64,000 nt of DNA from Hymenobacter sp. J193 (GCF_024700075.1 NZ_JAJONE010000001.1:3376001-3440000); one strand, 5' to 3'. Shown: positions 52,812-61,968, counted from the first letter of the stretch. Numbers and translations are program-made. The notes: a model not told the origin generated them from the letters alone.

Positions 52812-53675
52812 CTAAGGCTGCTGCCGGAAAGCTTCGGGCGTGTGACCGGTGTGCTGGCGGAAGTAGCGGCTGAAGTAAGAGGCATCCTCGAAGCCCAGGG
52901 CATCGGCCAATTGGGCAATAGTAGCCGGGGAGTGGCGCAGCAGGCGGCGGGCTTCCAGAAGCACGCGCTCCTGCACGAGGGCGCTGGCGGTTTTGCCCAG
53001 GTGGCGGCGGCACAGCGCATTCAGGTGGTTGGGCGAAACGTGGAGCAGGTCGGCGTAGTACTGCACGGCCCGGCTGGTACGAAAATGCTGGTTGATAAGG
53101 GCGCCAAACGCACGAAGCAACTCTTGGGCGTGTAGCGGCTCAGCCGAGGCCGGCGCTTCCGGGAAGTGGCGGGCGGCCAGCTCCAGGCACAGGTGCAGGC
53201 AGGAGCGAAATACCTCGTCCTGGGCCGGGCCGGGGTGCGTGTTTTCCCTCCACATGCGCTCCATCAGCCAGTGAATGTCGGTTTCGGCCTCGGGCAGGTA
53301 CACGACCGGGGCGTGGCGGTGGTTGAAAAACGGGTAGTCGAACAGGCGGCTGCCGGGGTAGCGGAACAGGTAGAAGTCGGCCTCAAACAGTACCACGTAG
53401 CCCTGAGCGTCGGCCGGGAGGTGCCAGTGGTGTACCTGCCCCGGCGTCATGAAAAACAGCGCCCCGGGTTGCAGCGCGTAGCTTACCAGGTCGATGGTGT
53501 GCGTGCCGTGGCCGTGGGTGACGTAAAGCAGCAGGTAGAAGTCGTGGGCGTGGGGCTGGCTTACGCCGGGAAAGTTGGCTACGTGCCGGGCCAGCTGCTC
53601 CAGGTACCACGGCCGCCGGGGCCGCCCCTGCGGAAACGACTTCAGGGTAAGAACGGGCAGGGTAGGAGCTTTCAT
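52812..53675 (-). CDS. AraC-family transcriptional regulator
   Basis: A 287-aa regulator. The N-terminal cupin (about 35-160: HAHDFYLLLYVTHGHGTHTI, GALFFMTPGQVHHWHLPADA) should bind a small ligand. The C-terminal two-HTH domain has YADLLHVSPNHLNALCRRHLG and LADALGFEDASYFSRYFRQHTGHTPEAFRQ (the AraC signature region). ATG 53675 (MKAPTLPVLTL) was chosen; the longer frame enters a terminator hairpin. Its target is unknown; neighbours are surface proteins. Confidence 0.9.
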   Translation of the reverse strand: MKAPTLPVLTLKSFPQGRPRRPWYLEQLARHVANFPGVSQPHAHDFYLLLYVTHGHGTHTIDLVSYALQPGALFFMTPGQVHHWHLPADAQGYVVLFEADFYLFRYPGSRLFDYPFFNHRHAPVVYLPEAETDIHWLMERMWRENTHPGPAQDEVFRSCLHLCLELAARHFPEAPASAEPLHAQELLRAFGALINQHFRTSRAVQYYADLLHVSPNHLNALCRRHLGKTASALVQERVLLEARRLLRHSPATIAQLADALGFEDASYFSRYFRQHTGHTPEAFRQQP

Positions 53676-53708
53676 GTAGTAGGCCGAGCGGGCAGATGGC
53701 CCTACAAA

Positions 53709-53742
53709 GAAAAGCCCCGAATGCAAGCATCCGGGGCTTTTA
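53709..53742. terminator. Terminator between the PID-CTERM gene and the AraC gene
   Basis: AAAAGCCCCG pairs with CGGGGCTTTT. On the minus strand it ends the PID-CTERM transcript 54 bases after its stop codon. Confidence 0.75.
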
Positions 53743-53795
53743 CAGCAATGATTTTCGTGGAGGCGGCGTGAGGTTGCCGCCGTGCCCAGCCTGCG

Positions 53796-54002
53796 CTACT
53801 TCAGGCGCTTGCGCCGTAGCTGCCGCACGCCCAGGCCTACACCAGCTGCCAGCAGCAGCGAGGCCCCACCATCAATGGGTACGGCCGTGGGGTCGTCGGG
53901 CATGGGGCCACCTTCCGGGGGCGTATCACTCTGGGCCCAGGTAAGCTGAGCTGAGAGCAGCACCGCCAGCAACAGCATTCCTTTCAGGATATAACTTTTC
54001 AT
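53796..54002 (-). CDS. Small PID-CTERM-like sorting-domain protein
   Basis: A 68-aa peptide. The signal peptide MKSYILKGMLLLAVLLSAQLTWAQ is followed by a short acidic Pro-rich spacer (SDTPPEGGPMPDDPTA) and a C-terminal VPIDGGASLLLAAGVGLGVR plus basic RRKRLK end. The Pro-Ile-Asp-Gly-Gly, hydrophobic helix and basic tail resemble the PID-CTERM sorting signal known in Bacteroidota, here with almost no passenger sequence. ATG 54002 was chosen over an upstream in-frame start. It lies 84 bases downstream of the IPT/TIG T9SS gene in the same direction. Confidence 0.72.
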   Translation of the reverse strand: MKSYILKGMLLLAVLLSAQLTWAQSDTPPEGGPMPDDPTAVPIDGGASLLLAAGVGLGVRQLRRKRLK

Positions 54003-54086
54003 GCGTAGTAAAAACGAGAAGTGAGACATGGAGAAGCGTGGCACCAGCGCAAAGTCGCCGCCCGGCCCGGTGCCACGCTGACAAAA

Positions 54087-57000
54087 CTATTCTACCACCA
54101 GGCGGCGGGTGGCCTGCTCGGTGCCGGCCTGCACCTGCAACTGGTACACGCCCGCAGAAAGCCCCTGCAGGAGAACCGTAGCGGCACCTCCGCCGGCAGG
54201 CATGGTGGTTGTGCGCACTACGCGCCCCAGGGCATCATGCAGCATGAGGGTAGCCGCTTTGCTGCCGGCTGGCAGCAGCACGGTCGTTTGCGTACGGGCC
54301 GGGTTGGGGTACACGGCCAGCGCGTTGGCGAGGGCTCCGCCCCGGGTAGCCAGCGGGCTGCTAGAACTCAGGTTCAGCCAGAAGCGGCCGTTCAGAGTCT
54401 GGGCTTTATCGGCCTGGAAGCTGTAGGAGGCATTGGCCGCCTGCAGGTCCGTGCGCCGGTTGGTGGTGGCGTCTTCCAGGTAAATGGTTGTGCCCGCCGG
54501 CAGGTTGGCCAGTTGCGGGGCGCGCACCAGGTAAGTGCCCGCGGCCGGCACCTGGAGCAGCAGCGGAATGCGCACGTTATCCGTCAGGGCCGGCAAACCT
54601 TGAATAGCCAGCTCTTCACCCGCCTGGGTTAGCGCCGCCAGGTTCAGGCCCGAGGTGTTGCGGAGCTTGGCCGCGTCGAAGCCGGCATCCAGGCCAGCGG
54701 TAGCGCCGGCTTCCGCATACAGGTACAGGGCATCCTGGCTGGTGCTCTGCTCGGTGCCCAGGGTCAGCTTCACGAGGGGGCGGGTATCGTCGGAGCCGCG
54801 ACGCACGGGTGCCTGGGTGGCGTAGCTGGTTACGCGCTGGGTATTGCGGAAGGTGAGCGAGCCGCTGGTCTGGCCCTTGGTCACGCGCACGAAGAAGCCC
54901 TGGCCCAAGCCAATCAGCGGGTTGCCGCCCACGCCATTGGCGTACGTGCGGTACTCGCCACCGTAGCGGCTGGTGCTTTCAAACACGTACATGGCGGCGT
55001 CCAGGTTGGGACGGTCGGCGGCGGCTACCTTGCTCCAGTCCAGGGGCGAAGGGTAGGGGTTGCCGACCAGGTGCCAGCCGGCATCATCGGCGGTAGGGCC
55101 AGCGTTGCGGGCCAGCGCCAGCGTCCTGGTGCCGTTGTTGGGCGTGCCGCCGAATTTCAGCGTCTGGTTTGCCGGCGTGTTCACCGAGAAGCCCCGGCCC
55201 ACGGGCAGTGCTTCTTCCAAAGAAGCCGGCGAAACCCAGCCTTTGCTGAAGGCTGCCAGGTCGTTGGTGGCCGAGGCCAGCCGCGACTGGTCGTAGCCGA
55301 AAACGGTGGGGAAGGGCGTTACTTTGCCCGGCGTAGGAGAGGCGTTGTATTCCTCGTTTACCTTAGGTGTGGTGCCGCCACTACCAAAATCAGCCACCGT
55401 GGCGTCGCTGATGGGCGCACTCAGGTGGCGGTAGCCCAGGCCGGCGTTCTGGCTGGGGTCAATGTAGCGCTGCACGGTAACCGTGCTGCCGTCGATTACG
55501 CCCCCGTTATTCACAAGCAAAGCAGTGCCCGTGGCGTCGCTGAGCAGGGTCAGGCGGTTTTCGCGCAGCTCCAGGGTGCCCGAGTTCAGGCGCAGCTCCC
55601 GGCGAACAGAAACCGGCCGGCTGAGAATGACTTTGGCGCCGGAGCTGATGATGAGGCTGCGTACGGTAGACGGCAGCCCGGTACCGGTAAAGGTGCTCAC
55701 GCTGGCTGCGTCAGCAAACTCATAGATGGCATCCGATGAGAAATTACGCGTAGCTGTTTGGATAACCCCTCTGGCGCCGCTGGTATAAATACCATCGAAA
55801 TAAATTTCCAGGGTGCCGCCAGCCTCAAGCTCAAAGCTGCCCGGCCCGCGTACGGCATACTCTTCTCTGAGGGTGCTAATGAGGCGGCCACCATTGCGCA
55901 CAACAAACGACTCCTCTACGTTTACAAGGTCATCGGCTGTGCCATTGCCGCCCGTGATGGTAATAGTGCGGTAGGTGCCGTTGACAATAGAGCGGTTACC
56001 ACTGCTGATAACCAAGTCCCGGATGATAGTGTAGGTCTGGCTGTTGCTGGTGCCACCTACCGTGGTAATGGTAACGGGCCCCGATACGGCGCCCATTGGC
56101 ACCTGCACGTTGCTGATGGTGGTGCCATCGGCATTCGTAGTGAAGGGGCCGGCTACGGTGTTGTTGCTGGTGCCGCTGAAGGTAATCAGCGTGGCTCCCT
56201 TGAGGTTGGTGCCCGTCAGGCTGATGCGGCCCAGCAAGGGGCCGGAGTTGCCCGAGCTGAAAAAGGTGAAAGTAGGCTCGGGGGTGGCCGTAACCGTGAA
56301 AACTCCGGGGCTAAAACCCGTTAGGCCGCCGTTGTTTACGCCCACTGGGCCGGTGGTAGCGCCGGCCGGCACCGTCGCCGTAATCTTGGTAGAGGAGTTA
56401 ACTACCCGGGAGGCTACTACGGCATCGCCAAAGGTCACGAACGAGCCCGCTGTGAAGTTTTCGCCCGTGATGACGACCGTCTCGCCAATGGGCCCTTCTT
56501 CGGGCGAAAGCGAATACACCACTGGGTCGCCTACTACCGTGAAATTGCTGCTGCTGGTGACGGTGCCGTTGGGGGTAGTCACCGTAATTGGGCCGCTGGA
56601 GGTACCCTCAGGTACGGAAGTAAAAATCTCTCCATCACTAATAACGTTGAAGAAATTCGCGTCTACACCGTTGAACTGCACGGCCGTAGCGTCAGTGAAA
56701 CCCTCGCCAAACAGGGTGACGTCGCTGTACGCCGGGCCGCTTTCAGGGGAGAAGTAGCTGATGGAAGACTTCGTGGCTACGCCCGTTACGGTAAATTCGT
56801 TGGGGCTAAACCCCGTGAAGCCGCCCGTATTCACGCCCACGTAGCCCGTGGTAGCGCCATTGGGTACCGTCGCCGTAATCTTGTTAGAGGAGTTGACTAC
56901 GCTAGAGGCTAGCACGTCATCCCCGGTCCAGGGAGTCCCGAAAGTCACGCGGGACCCCTCAGTAAAGTTTTCCCCCGTGATGACAACCGTCGTGCCCACT

Positions 57001-57455
57001 GGCCCTTCCTCGGGCGAAAGAGAATACACCACTGGGTCGCCTACTACCTTGAAGCTGCTGCTGGTGGCCGTACCGTTTGAAGTGGTTACCGTAATCGGGC
57101 CGCTGTTGGCACCCTCAGGTACGACAGCGGAAATCTCTCCATCACTAACAACTTCGAAGGCCGCGTCTACACCGCCGAACTGCACGGCCGTAGCGTCAGT
57201 AAACCCCTCGCCAAACAGGGCGACGTAGCTGTACGCCGGGCCGCTTTCAGGGGAGAAGTAGCTGATGTAAGGCTCCGCAGCCATGGGCGTTATGGCCACG
57301 CCCAAAGAGGGGCCAGTGTGGGCCGAATGCTCTACTGTGCTAGAGAGGCGCAGCTCTGCCTGAGCAGCTGGCGCTACGCTTACTACGGCAATGGCCAGTA
57401 GCCCCACCCGGATTCGGGAAAGGAGCTGCTGGCATGCATGCGTAAAAGTGTGCAT
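54087..57455 (-). CDS. IPT/TIG-repeat T9SS-exported surface protein
   Basis: A 1122-aa protein. Signal peptide at about 15-33 (VGLLAIAVVSVAPAAQA). Five IPT/TIG immunoglobulin-like domains follow (about 60-475; units such as ISYFSPESGPAYSYVALFGE and VYSLSPEEGPVGTTVVITGE). A large beta-helix/LamG-like middle (about 490-900) precedes a T9SS type A domain at the end (LAVYPNPARTQTTVLLPAGS). The first two IPT pairs are a 168-residue tandem duplication. Probably an adhesin or matrix protein. It lies next to the LuxR-type regulator and upstream of the PID-CTERM peptide. Confidence 0.85.
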   Translation of the reverse strand: MHTFTHACQQLLSRIRVGLLAIAVVSVAPAAQAELRLSSTVEHSAHTGPSLGVAITPMAAEPYISYFSPESGPAYSYVALFGEGFTDATAVQFGGVDAAFEVVSDGEISAVVPEGANSGPITVTTSNGTATSSSFKVVGDPVVYSLSPEEGPVGTTVVITGENFTEGSRVTFGTPWTGDDVLASSVVNSSNKITATVPNGATTGYVGVNTGGFTGFSPNEFTVTGVATKSSISYFSPESGPAYSDVTLFGEGFTDATAVQFNGVDANFFNVISDGEIFTSVPEGTSSGPITVTTPNGTVTSSSNFTVVGDPVVYSLSPEEGPIGETVVITGENFTAGSFVTFGDAVVASRVVNSSTKITATVPAGATTGPVGVNNGGLTGFSPGVFTVTATPEPTFTFFSSGNSGPLLGRISLTGTNLKGATLITFSGTSNNTVAGPFTTNADGTTISNVQVPMGAVSGPVTITTVGGTSNSQTYTIIRDLVISSGNRSIVNGTYRTITITGGNGTADDLVNVEESFVVRNGGRLISTLREEYAVRGPGSFELEAGGTLEIYFDGIYTSGARGVIQTATRNFSSDAIYEFADAASVSTFTGTGLPSTVRSLIISSGAKVILSRPVSVRRELRLNSGTLELRENRLTLLSDATGTALLVNNGGVIDGSTVTVQRYIDPSQNAGLGYRHLSAPISDATVADFGSGGTTPKVNEEYNASPTPGKVTPFPTVFGYDQSRLASATNDLAAFSKGWVSPASLEEALPVGRGFSVNTPANQTLKFGGTPNNGTRTLALARNAGPTADDAGWHLVGNPYPSPLDWSKVAAADRPNLDAAMYVFESTSRYGGEYRTYANGVGGNPLIGLGQGFFVRVTKGQTSGSLTFRNTQRVTSYATQAPVRRGSDDTRPLVKLTLGTEQSTSQDALYLYAEAGATAGLDAGFDAAKLRNTSGLNLAALTQAGEELAIQGLPALTDNVRIPLLLQVPAAGTYLVRAPQLANLPAGTTIYLEDATTNRRTDLQAANASYSFQADKAQTLNGRFWLNLSSSSPLATRGGALANALAVYPNPARTQTTVLLPAGSKAATLMLHDALGRVVRTTTMPAGGGAATVLLQGLSAGVYQLQVQAGTEQATRRLVVE
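56221..57268 (-). repeat. 504-bp tandem duplication encoding IPT/TIG domain pairs
   Basis: The segment CTGTACGCCGGGCCGCTTTC (and the next 19 bases) occurs at 56725 and 57229, exactly 504 bp (168 codons) apart, and similarity extends across the whole unit. The copies are diverged but still alignable base by base. Confidence 0.75.
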
Positions 57456-57563
57456 AGATGTAAAAAAGAGAGGTGAAAAAGACTGTCAAAGGTCTTAAGG
57501 CCGCCTGTGGCTTACAATACCCGGATGTAGGTAATTTTGCTTAGTCGGAGAGCCTAGGTTGCT

Positions 57564-58232
57564 TTAGATCAGGTCGAAGGCCCGGGCGTACTGGCCCAGC
57601 TTGAACACCGTATTGGCACCCAGCTTCTGGCGCACGTTGCGGCGGTGCGTGGCGGCCGTCTGCTCCGAAATACACAGCTCCTCGGCTATTTCGGGGGCGC
57701 TTTTACCCAGGGCCAGCAGGCGCAGCACGCTCCGCTCCCGCTTGGAGAGGGTAGCGTAGAGGGCATTGTGCTGGCGCAAAAACTGGTTTTCCTCAATCAG
57801 GCGCTGCACTTTCGTGGCGAAGTGGTTTTCGGGATGCAGTGGCACGGCCAGACCCATCACCAGCAGCGGGTTGCCCTGGTCGTTTACCAGCAGCCGGCGC
57901 ATGGAGGTGAGGTAGTAGCTCCAGCCTTCCCGCTCCGTAGTGCGCACCTCCTGGTAAAAGGTATGCACCTCGGGTACGTTGTTTTCATACATAAGCTGAA
58001 ACACGCGGGCCATGTACTCATCCGACTCTACGGCGTTGAAGTAGGTAGGGGAGAAGCTTGGCCCCAATGCCATCAGCTCGTCCAGGGTAGCGCCCAGCAG
58101 CTGCAGGCCCCATTTGGAAAGATAGCGCACCGTTTGGGTGGGCACATGGTGGATAATTACCACAGCGGGGTACTCATCGGCGGTGGCGGCTATTTTCGCT
58201 ATTTTCTGTTCAATGAGTTCATCATCAGTCAT
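57564..58232 (-). CDS. LuxR-type HTH regulator with PAS-like sensor
   Basis: A 222-aa regulator. The N-terminal half (about 20-140) is PAS-like: VVIIHHVPTQTVRYLSKWGL, LGATLDELMAL, FYQEVRTTEREGWSYYLTSM. The C-terminal HTH_LuxR is clear: LSKRERSVLRLLALGKSAPE and IAEELCISEQTAATHRRNVR, then KLGANTVFKLGQYA. The form without a receiver domain is common in Bacteroidetes. It could control the adjacent IPT/TIG protein; that is inference from position. Confidence 0.85.
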   Translation of the reverse strand: MTDDELIEQKIAKIAATADEYPAVVIIHHVPTQTVRYLSKWGLQLLGATLDELMALGPSFSPTYFNAVESDEYMARVFQLMYENNVPEVHTFYQEVRTTEREGWSYYLTSMRRLLVNDQGNPLLVMGLAVPLHPENHFATKVQRLIEENQFLRQHNALYATLSKRERSVLRLLALGKSAPEIAEELCISEQTAATHRRNVRQKLGANTVFKLGQYARAFDLI

Positions 58233-58547
58233 GTAAACTAAAGGGAAACGGTGGGAGATAAATTAGACAGAAGCAGGAAGCCAATATTATAAACTTGCAT
58301 TAATCAAAAAAAGAGAATGATATTATTTCTTCATCGTATCTGCATTAAGCTCATCTGTAGGTCTTGCAATAGGATTGTGCCATCGATAGGGCGTGCAGGG
58401 GCCAAAGCAGAACAGCGAATTATAATTGCCTAAAGGCATGAAGCTTTGCTTAGCGCCAGGGTAACAGTAACCTGTGGGATTAATCTACAGCAAATGGTAC
58501 GGGCATAGGGCAGAGCTGACATATCGGGCCGGGAGAAGGCATCAAGC
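58233..58547. other. Gene-free gap, AT-richer
   Basis: 315 bases between the LuxR-type gene and the small membrane protein gene. It is AT-richer near 58255-58345 (TAAATTAGACAG, AATGATATTATTTCTTC) and probably holds the regulator's promoter. No repeat or convincing frame was seen. Confidence 0.5.
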
Positions 58548-59009
58548 CTACTCGTTGCCAAAATCACGCAGCCGCTTCTTGCTCAGCTCGTAGCTGATGA
58601 TGGCCGGCACGTAGAAGGTTACGTCGGCCAGAAGCTTGGCCAGCAGAATGCCACCCGTGCGGCTGCCCAGCCAGCGCGGCAGCCACAGCATGAGAGCGGG
58701 CCGGATCAGGAAGCTGTCCAGCAGCTCGGCTGCGCCAAACTCTACGGCCAGGGCGCGCACGTTGCGCCCGAAGCTGCGCCAGGAGTAGGGGCGGGCCTGG
58801 GCATGCAGCTGGCGCCGGGCCAGCACCATATCCTGCGCCAGCAGCCAGCCGAAATACGCCACGTTGCCGGCCCAGGTGCCCGCCAGCGCCGCCCGCAGCT
58901 CCTGCCCCGGGTCCAGATGCCAGCTCAGGCTTGCCCCCGCCAGCGTAGCCACCACCGAGAGTAGTTCGGCGGGCAAGTAGCGGCGCAACCATTCGCGGAG
59001 TTTATGCAC
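58548..59009 (-). CDS. Hypothetical small membrane protein
   Basis: A 153-aa protein with two or three hydrophobic stretches (about 14-30, 40-60 and 117-142: AELLSVVATLAGASLSW, ALAGTWAGNVAYFGWLLAQD, GGILLAKLLADVTFYVPAII). A basic, Arg/Ala-rich middle lies between them, and it ends SYELSKKRLRDFGNE. I do not recognise the family. Transcribed alone. Confidence 0.65.
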   Translation of the reverse strand: MHKLREWLRRYLPAELLSVVATLAGASLSWHLDPGQELRAALAGTWAGNVAYFGWLLAQDMVLARRQLHAQARPYSWRSFGRNVRALAVEFGAAELLDSFLIRPALMLWLPRWLGSRTGGILLAKLLADVTFYVPAIISYELSKKRLRDFGNE

Positions 59010-59047
59010 GTGGTATTTGGGCTAGTAGACTAGGTACAAGACAGACC

Positions 59048-59140
59048 GTCATGCTGAGCGGAGTCGAAGCATCTCTACCGCTTCGTTGCAACGGTAATAC
59101 AACGAAGCGGTAGAGATGCTTCGACTCCGCTCAGCATGAC
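59048..59140. repeat. GTCATGCTGAGC palindrome, stand-alone copy
   Basis: Perfect 41-bp arms (59048-59088 and 59100-59140) around an 11-base loop. The left arm starts GTCATGCTGAGCGGAGTCGA. It lies between ackA and the small membrane protein gene, outside any MITE ends. Confidence 0.9.
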
Positions 59141-59190
59141 AGCCACTAACTTTCGCTCCCATTTCAAACAGGTAAGCGCCTGGCATTTCG

Positions 59191-60402
59191 CTACTCTGCC
59201 AGCAGCGCCGCGCACTGGCGGGCAATTTCCAGCTCTTCGTTGGTGGGCACCACCAGAATCTTCGCCCGCGAGGTCGGGAGGTTGATTTCCCGCAGGCCGG
59301 GAACGCGCTGCTGGTTGGCTGCCTCATCCAGTTCCAGCCCGAAGAAGGCCATATCCTGGCAAGCGAGGCGGCGCACCAGCGCGTCGTTTTCGCCCACGCC
59401 CGCCGTGAAGACTACCGCATCCAGCCCGCCGAGCACGGCCACGTAGGCCCCAATGTACTGGCGGATACGGTAGGCGTAAAGATCATAGGCCAACTGGGCG
59501 CGGGCGTCGCCAGCGGTCAGGGCGGCCCCAATGTCACGCATGTCGCTGCGGCCGGTGAGGCCCAGCATCCCGCTTTCCTTGTTCAGCAGCGTGCTTACCT
59601 GTTCCGGTGAGTAGCCCAGCGGCCCCAGCAAATGCAGCAGCACGGAAGGGTCCAGGTCGCCGGAGCGGGTGCCCATTACCAGGCCGGCCAGGGGGCCAAA
59701 GCCCATGCTGGTATCCAACGATTTGCCGGCGCGCACGGCCGCCACGCTGCAGCCGTTGCCCAGGTGCACCGTAATCAGGCGGGCATCAGGCTGGCCCAGG
59801 TAGGCCGCCGCTTGCGCCGCCACGTATTGGTGGCTGGTACCGTGGAAACCGTATTTGCGGATGCGCTGCTCGGTGTAAAGTGCCTCGGGCAGGGCATAGC
59901 GGAAGGCGTATTCGGGCAGCGTCTGGTGAAAGGCCGTATCGAACACCGCCACTTGGCGGGCCTGTGGGAACAGCTGCTCCGCCACCTCAATGCCTAGCAG
60001 GTTGGCGGGGTTGTGCAGTGGGGCCAGCGCAAACAGCCGCCGGATTTCGACCTTCACCGCCTCGGTAATGAGCGTGGTGACCGCAAATGCCTCCCCGCCG
60101 TGCACCACCCGGTGGCCCACCACGGCAATATCGGCCGGGTCCTGAATAACGCCACCCGGCGCGGCCGTGAGCAGGCGCACCACCTCCCGCAGGCCGGCGG
60201 CGTGGTTGGGTAGGGGAAGGGTGAGGCGCTGCTCGGTGGCTGGCGTATCCGGGGCATCCACCGCGAATACTTTGTGCGTGATGGTGGCCTGCTCCGCACC
60301 GATGCGCTCTACCAGCCCGCTGCATACGGGCCGCTCAATGGGCCAGCAAAACAGTTGGTACTTGATAGAAGAGCTGCCGGAGTTGATGACGAAGATGTGC
60401 AT
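59191..60402 (-). CDS. ackA: Acetate kinase
   Basis: A 403-aa enzyme interconverting acetate + ATP and acetyl phosphate. The ASKHA fold is visible: IFVINSGSSSIKYQLF at the start, VGHRVVHGGEAF, FDTAFHQTLPEYAFRYALP, KYGFHGTSHQYVA, VHLGNGCSVAAVRAGKSLDT and VFTAGVGENDALVR. It makes acetyl phosphate usable with Pta for acetyl-CoA. In many Bacteroidetes ackA and pta are adjacent; here they are split by two plus-strand genes. Confidence 0.95.
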   Translation of the reverse strand: MHIFVINSGSSSIKYQLFCWPIERPVCSGLVERIGAEQATITHKVFAVDAPDTPATEQRLTLPLPNHAAGLREVVRLLTAAPGGVIQDPADIAVVGHRVVHGGEAFAVTTLITEAVKVEIRRLFALAPLHNPANLLGIEVAEQLFPQARQVAVFDTAFHQTLPEYAFRYALPEALYTEQRIRKYGFHGTSHQYVAAQAAAYLGQPDARLITVHLGNGCSVAAVRAGKSLDTSMGFGPLAGLVMGTRSGDLDPSVLLHLLGPLGYSPEQVSTLLNKESGMLGLTGRSDMRDIGAALTAGDARAQLAYDLYAYRIRQYIGAYVAVLGGLDAVVFTAGVGENDALVRRLACQDMAFFGLELDEAANQQRVPGLREINLPTSRAKILVVPTNEELEIARQCAALLAE

Positions 60403-60548
60403 GGGAATGAGGAGGCTAACTTAAATTTCGAGGCCAGCTGTATAGTAATGTAGGTTGATTATCGAAGTAACCATATAAGCATGTTGCCTATCATCTATGG
60501 TTGACCAACTGCCAGAGTACTATCTTGTCCGGAGAAGAAGCGCATACG

Positions 60549-61238
60549 ATGGCAAAACTATCTAAACCGAAGCACTGCGGACAAAACTGGCTGGAAATGA
60601 CACCTGCGGTGGGCGGCCGCCTGTGCGAACCTTGTGGTAAGGTCGTTACTGATTTTACCAAAATGACCTGGGCGGAGATTGAGGAGGTTCAGTGGCAACA
60701 CAACTACGCAGCGTGTGGTATGTACTCCGCTAAACAAATAGCCAATTGGGACAAGCAGGAGGCCGCTTCACCCAAAACCGGTGTCTTGGTTGCTGCCACT
60801 GTATCACTTGCTCTAGTAGCTGGAACTGCAGCACGGGCTCAAACAGCAGACCCAGTTACAAGTCAAGCACCAATCATTCTATACGGGCAGATTCAAACAG
60901 TACAGAAAAAGGAGGTCGTTGCTGTCTCTTTCAGCGTCATAGGAATCAAAAACGCAAATCAAGGCGTTTTGAGCAATGAGGCTGGCAACTATCGGCTGGA
61001 AGTGCCCGCCTCTGCTATGGCAAATCCTGCGATTGTAACGGTTCAGGCTTTGGGGTATGCTCCGGTTGAAGTGGATATCTCGCAGCATCGGGAGGCTGAG
61101 AATAGATTGAACATCGTCTTACATAAGCTGCCGGTTGAGCTATCTGGTTTCTCAATTCCCGAGCCCACGCTCCGCCAACGACTGGGGCTGGACCGTTGGC
61201 AGCGCAAACGCGAGCAGAAGACGAGGCCTGCAGAATAA
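60549..61238 (+). CDS. Zinc-ribbon-like / carboxypeptidase-regulatory-domain protein
   Basis: A 229-aa protein. A cytoplasmic N-terminal Cys motif (HCGQNWLEMTP, CEPCGKVVTDFTKM: Cys10, Cys26, Cys29) resembles a small zinc-binding domain. A TM segment follows (about 78-95, GVLVAATVSLALVAGTAA). The exported part is a CarboxypepD_reg-like beta sandwich (about 106-190: ILYGQIQTVQKKEVVAVSFS, NEAGNYRLEVP, VTVQALGYAPVEVDIS). ATG 60549 (MAKLSKPKHCG) was chosen. The architecture is frequent in Hymenobacter; role unknown. It lies between ackA and pta. Confidence 0.72.
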   Translation: MAKLSKPKHCGQNWLEMTPAVGGRLCEPCGKVVTDFTKMTWAEIEEVQWQHNYAACGMYSAKQIANWDKQEAASPKTGVLVAATVSLALVAGTAARAQTADPVTSQAPIILYGQIQTVQKKEVVAVSFSVIGIKNANQGVLSNEAGNYRLEVPASAMANPAIVTVQALGYAPVEVDISQHREAENRLNIVLHKLPVELSGFSIPEPTLRQRLGLDRWQRKREQKTRPAE

Positions 61239-61392
61239 ACACCGTCTAATTAGCAAAGTCGCCCAATCTTGCTGCATAACGACCTGGGTAGGGCGCGAGT
61301 AGCGTCAATCGTGACAAGGGTAGCTATATTGGTGCTACTTTGCGCAAGGTTTTAAGTTAAACCAGAACAGATATTAATAACAGGGTAAAAAC

Positions 61393-61968
61393 ATGAGACG
61401 TTTAATATTGACAGTTTTGATGGTATTATCATTCAAAGCTTTATATGCGCAAACCCTGACAAGAAACTATGTTGATGGCTGGGTATTAGCTACCTTTCCA
61501 GGTGCACAGATCAACGACAAAATATTTTATATTTTAAATGGACGCCCTATACCCATAGACTCGTTAAATACTCAACTTTTGAAACACAAGATTCAAGATG
61601 TAACGGCTATCGATTACATTGACAGAGTAACAGTTAAGAATGCTATTCTATGTAATCCATCAGCATGTATTATTGTTGTTCAAACGAAAGGAAACCAATC
61701 AAGAAAGTTGATTGGTGCGTATTATGAAGAAGCAAAAGGAAGGTATCGTAAGCCAGAGTTGATAATTTCTTCTCACATCAATCCCAAAAACGGTGAGCCA
61801 GTTTTAATCATTAATGGAAAGCAAATCTTTCATAAAGATGCTTTCGATGCACTTCGTATTATCAAGTTAAAAACAATTATAGGTTTAAATATTATTGATC
61901 GTCCTGTGGCAGAAAGTATCTATGGTGAAAATGCAGTTAATGGTCTTATAATTGTAACTACGAAATAG
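61393..61968 (+). CDS. Exported protein with two TonB-plug-like units
   Basis: A 191-aa exported protein with signal peptide MRRLILTVLMVLSFKALYAQ. Two similar beta-alpha-beta units follow: ILNGRPIPIDSLNTQLLKHK ending IIVVQTKG (about 46-100), and LIINGKQIFHKDAFDALRII ending SIYGENAVNGLIIVTTK (about 136-191). The last string matches the end of SusC/RagA-type TonB receptor plug domains (IYGSRAANGVILITTK type). No barrel is present. The DNA is AT-rich compared with flanking genes. It is co-oriented with the preceding gene. Confidence 0.65.
   Translation: MRRLILTVLMVLSFKALYAQTLTRNYVDGWVLATFPGAQINDKIFYILNGRPIPIDSLNTQLLKHKIQDVTAIDYIDRVTVKNAILCNPSACIIVVQTKGNQSRKLIGAYYEEAKGRYRKPELIISSHINPKNGEPVLIINGKQIFHKDAFDALRIIKLKTIIGLNIIDRPVAESIYGENAVNGLIIVTTK

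Noticed and set aside
49406..58232. Treating the surface-protein region as a single new operon or system
   Set aside because: Genes are on both strands with separate terminators and promoters; only neighbourhood, not transcription, links them.
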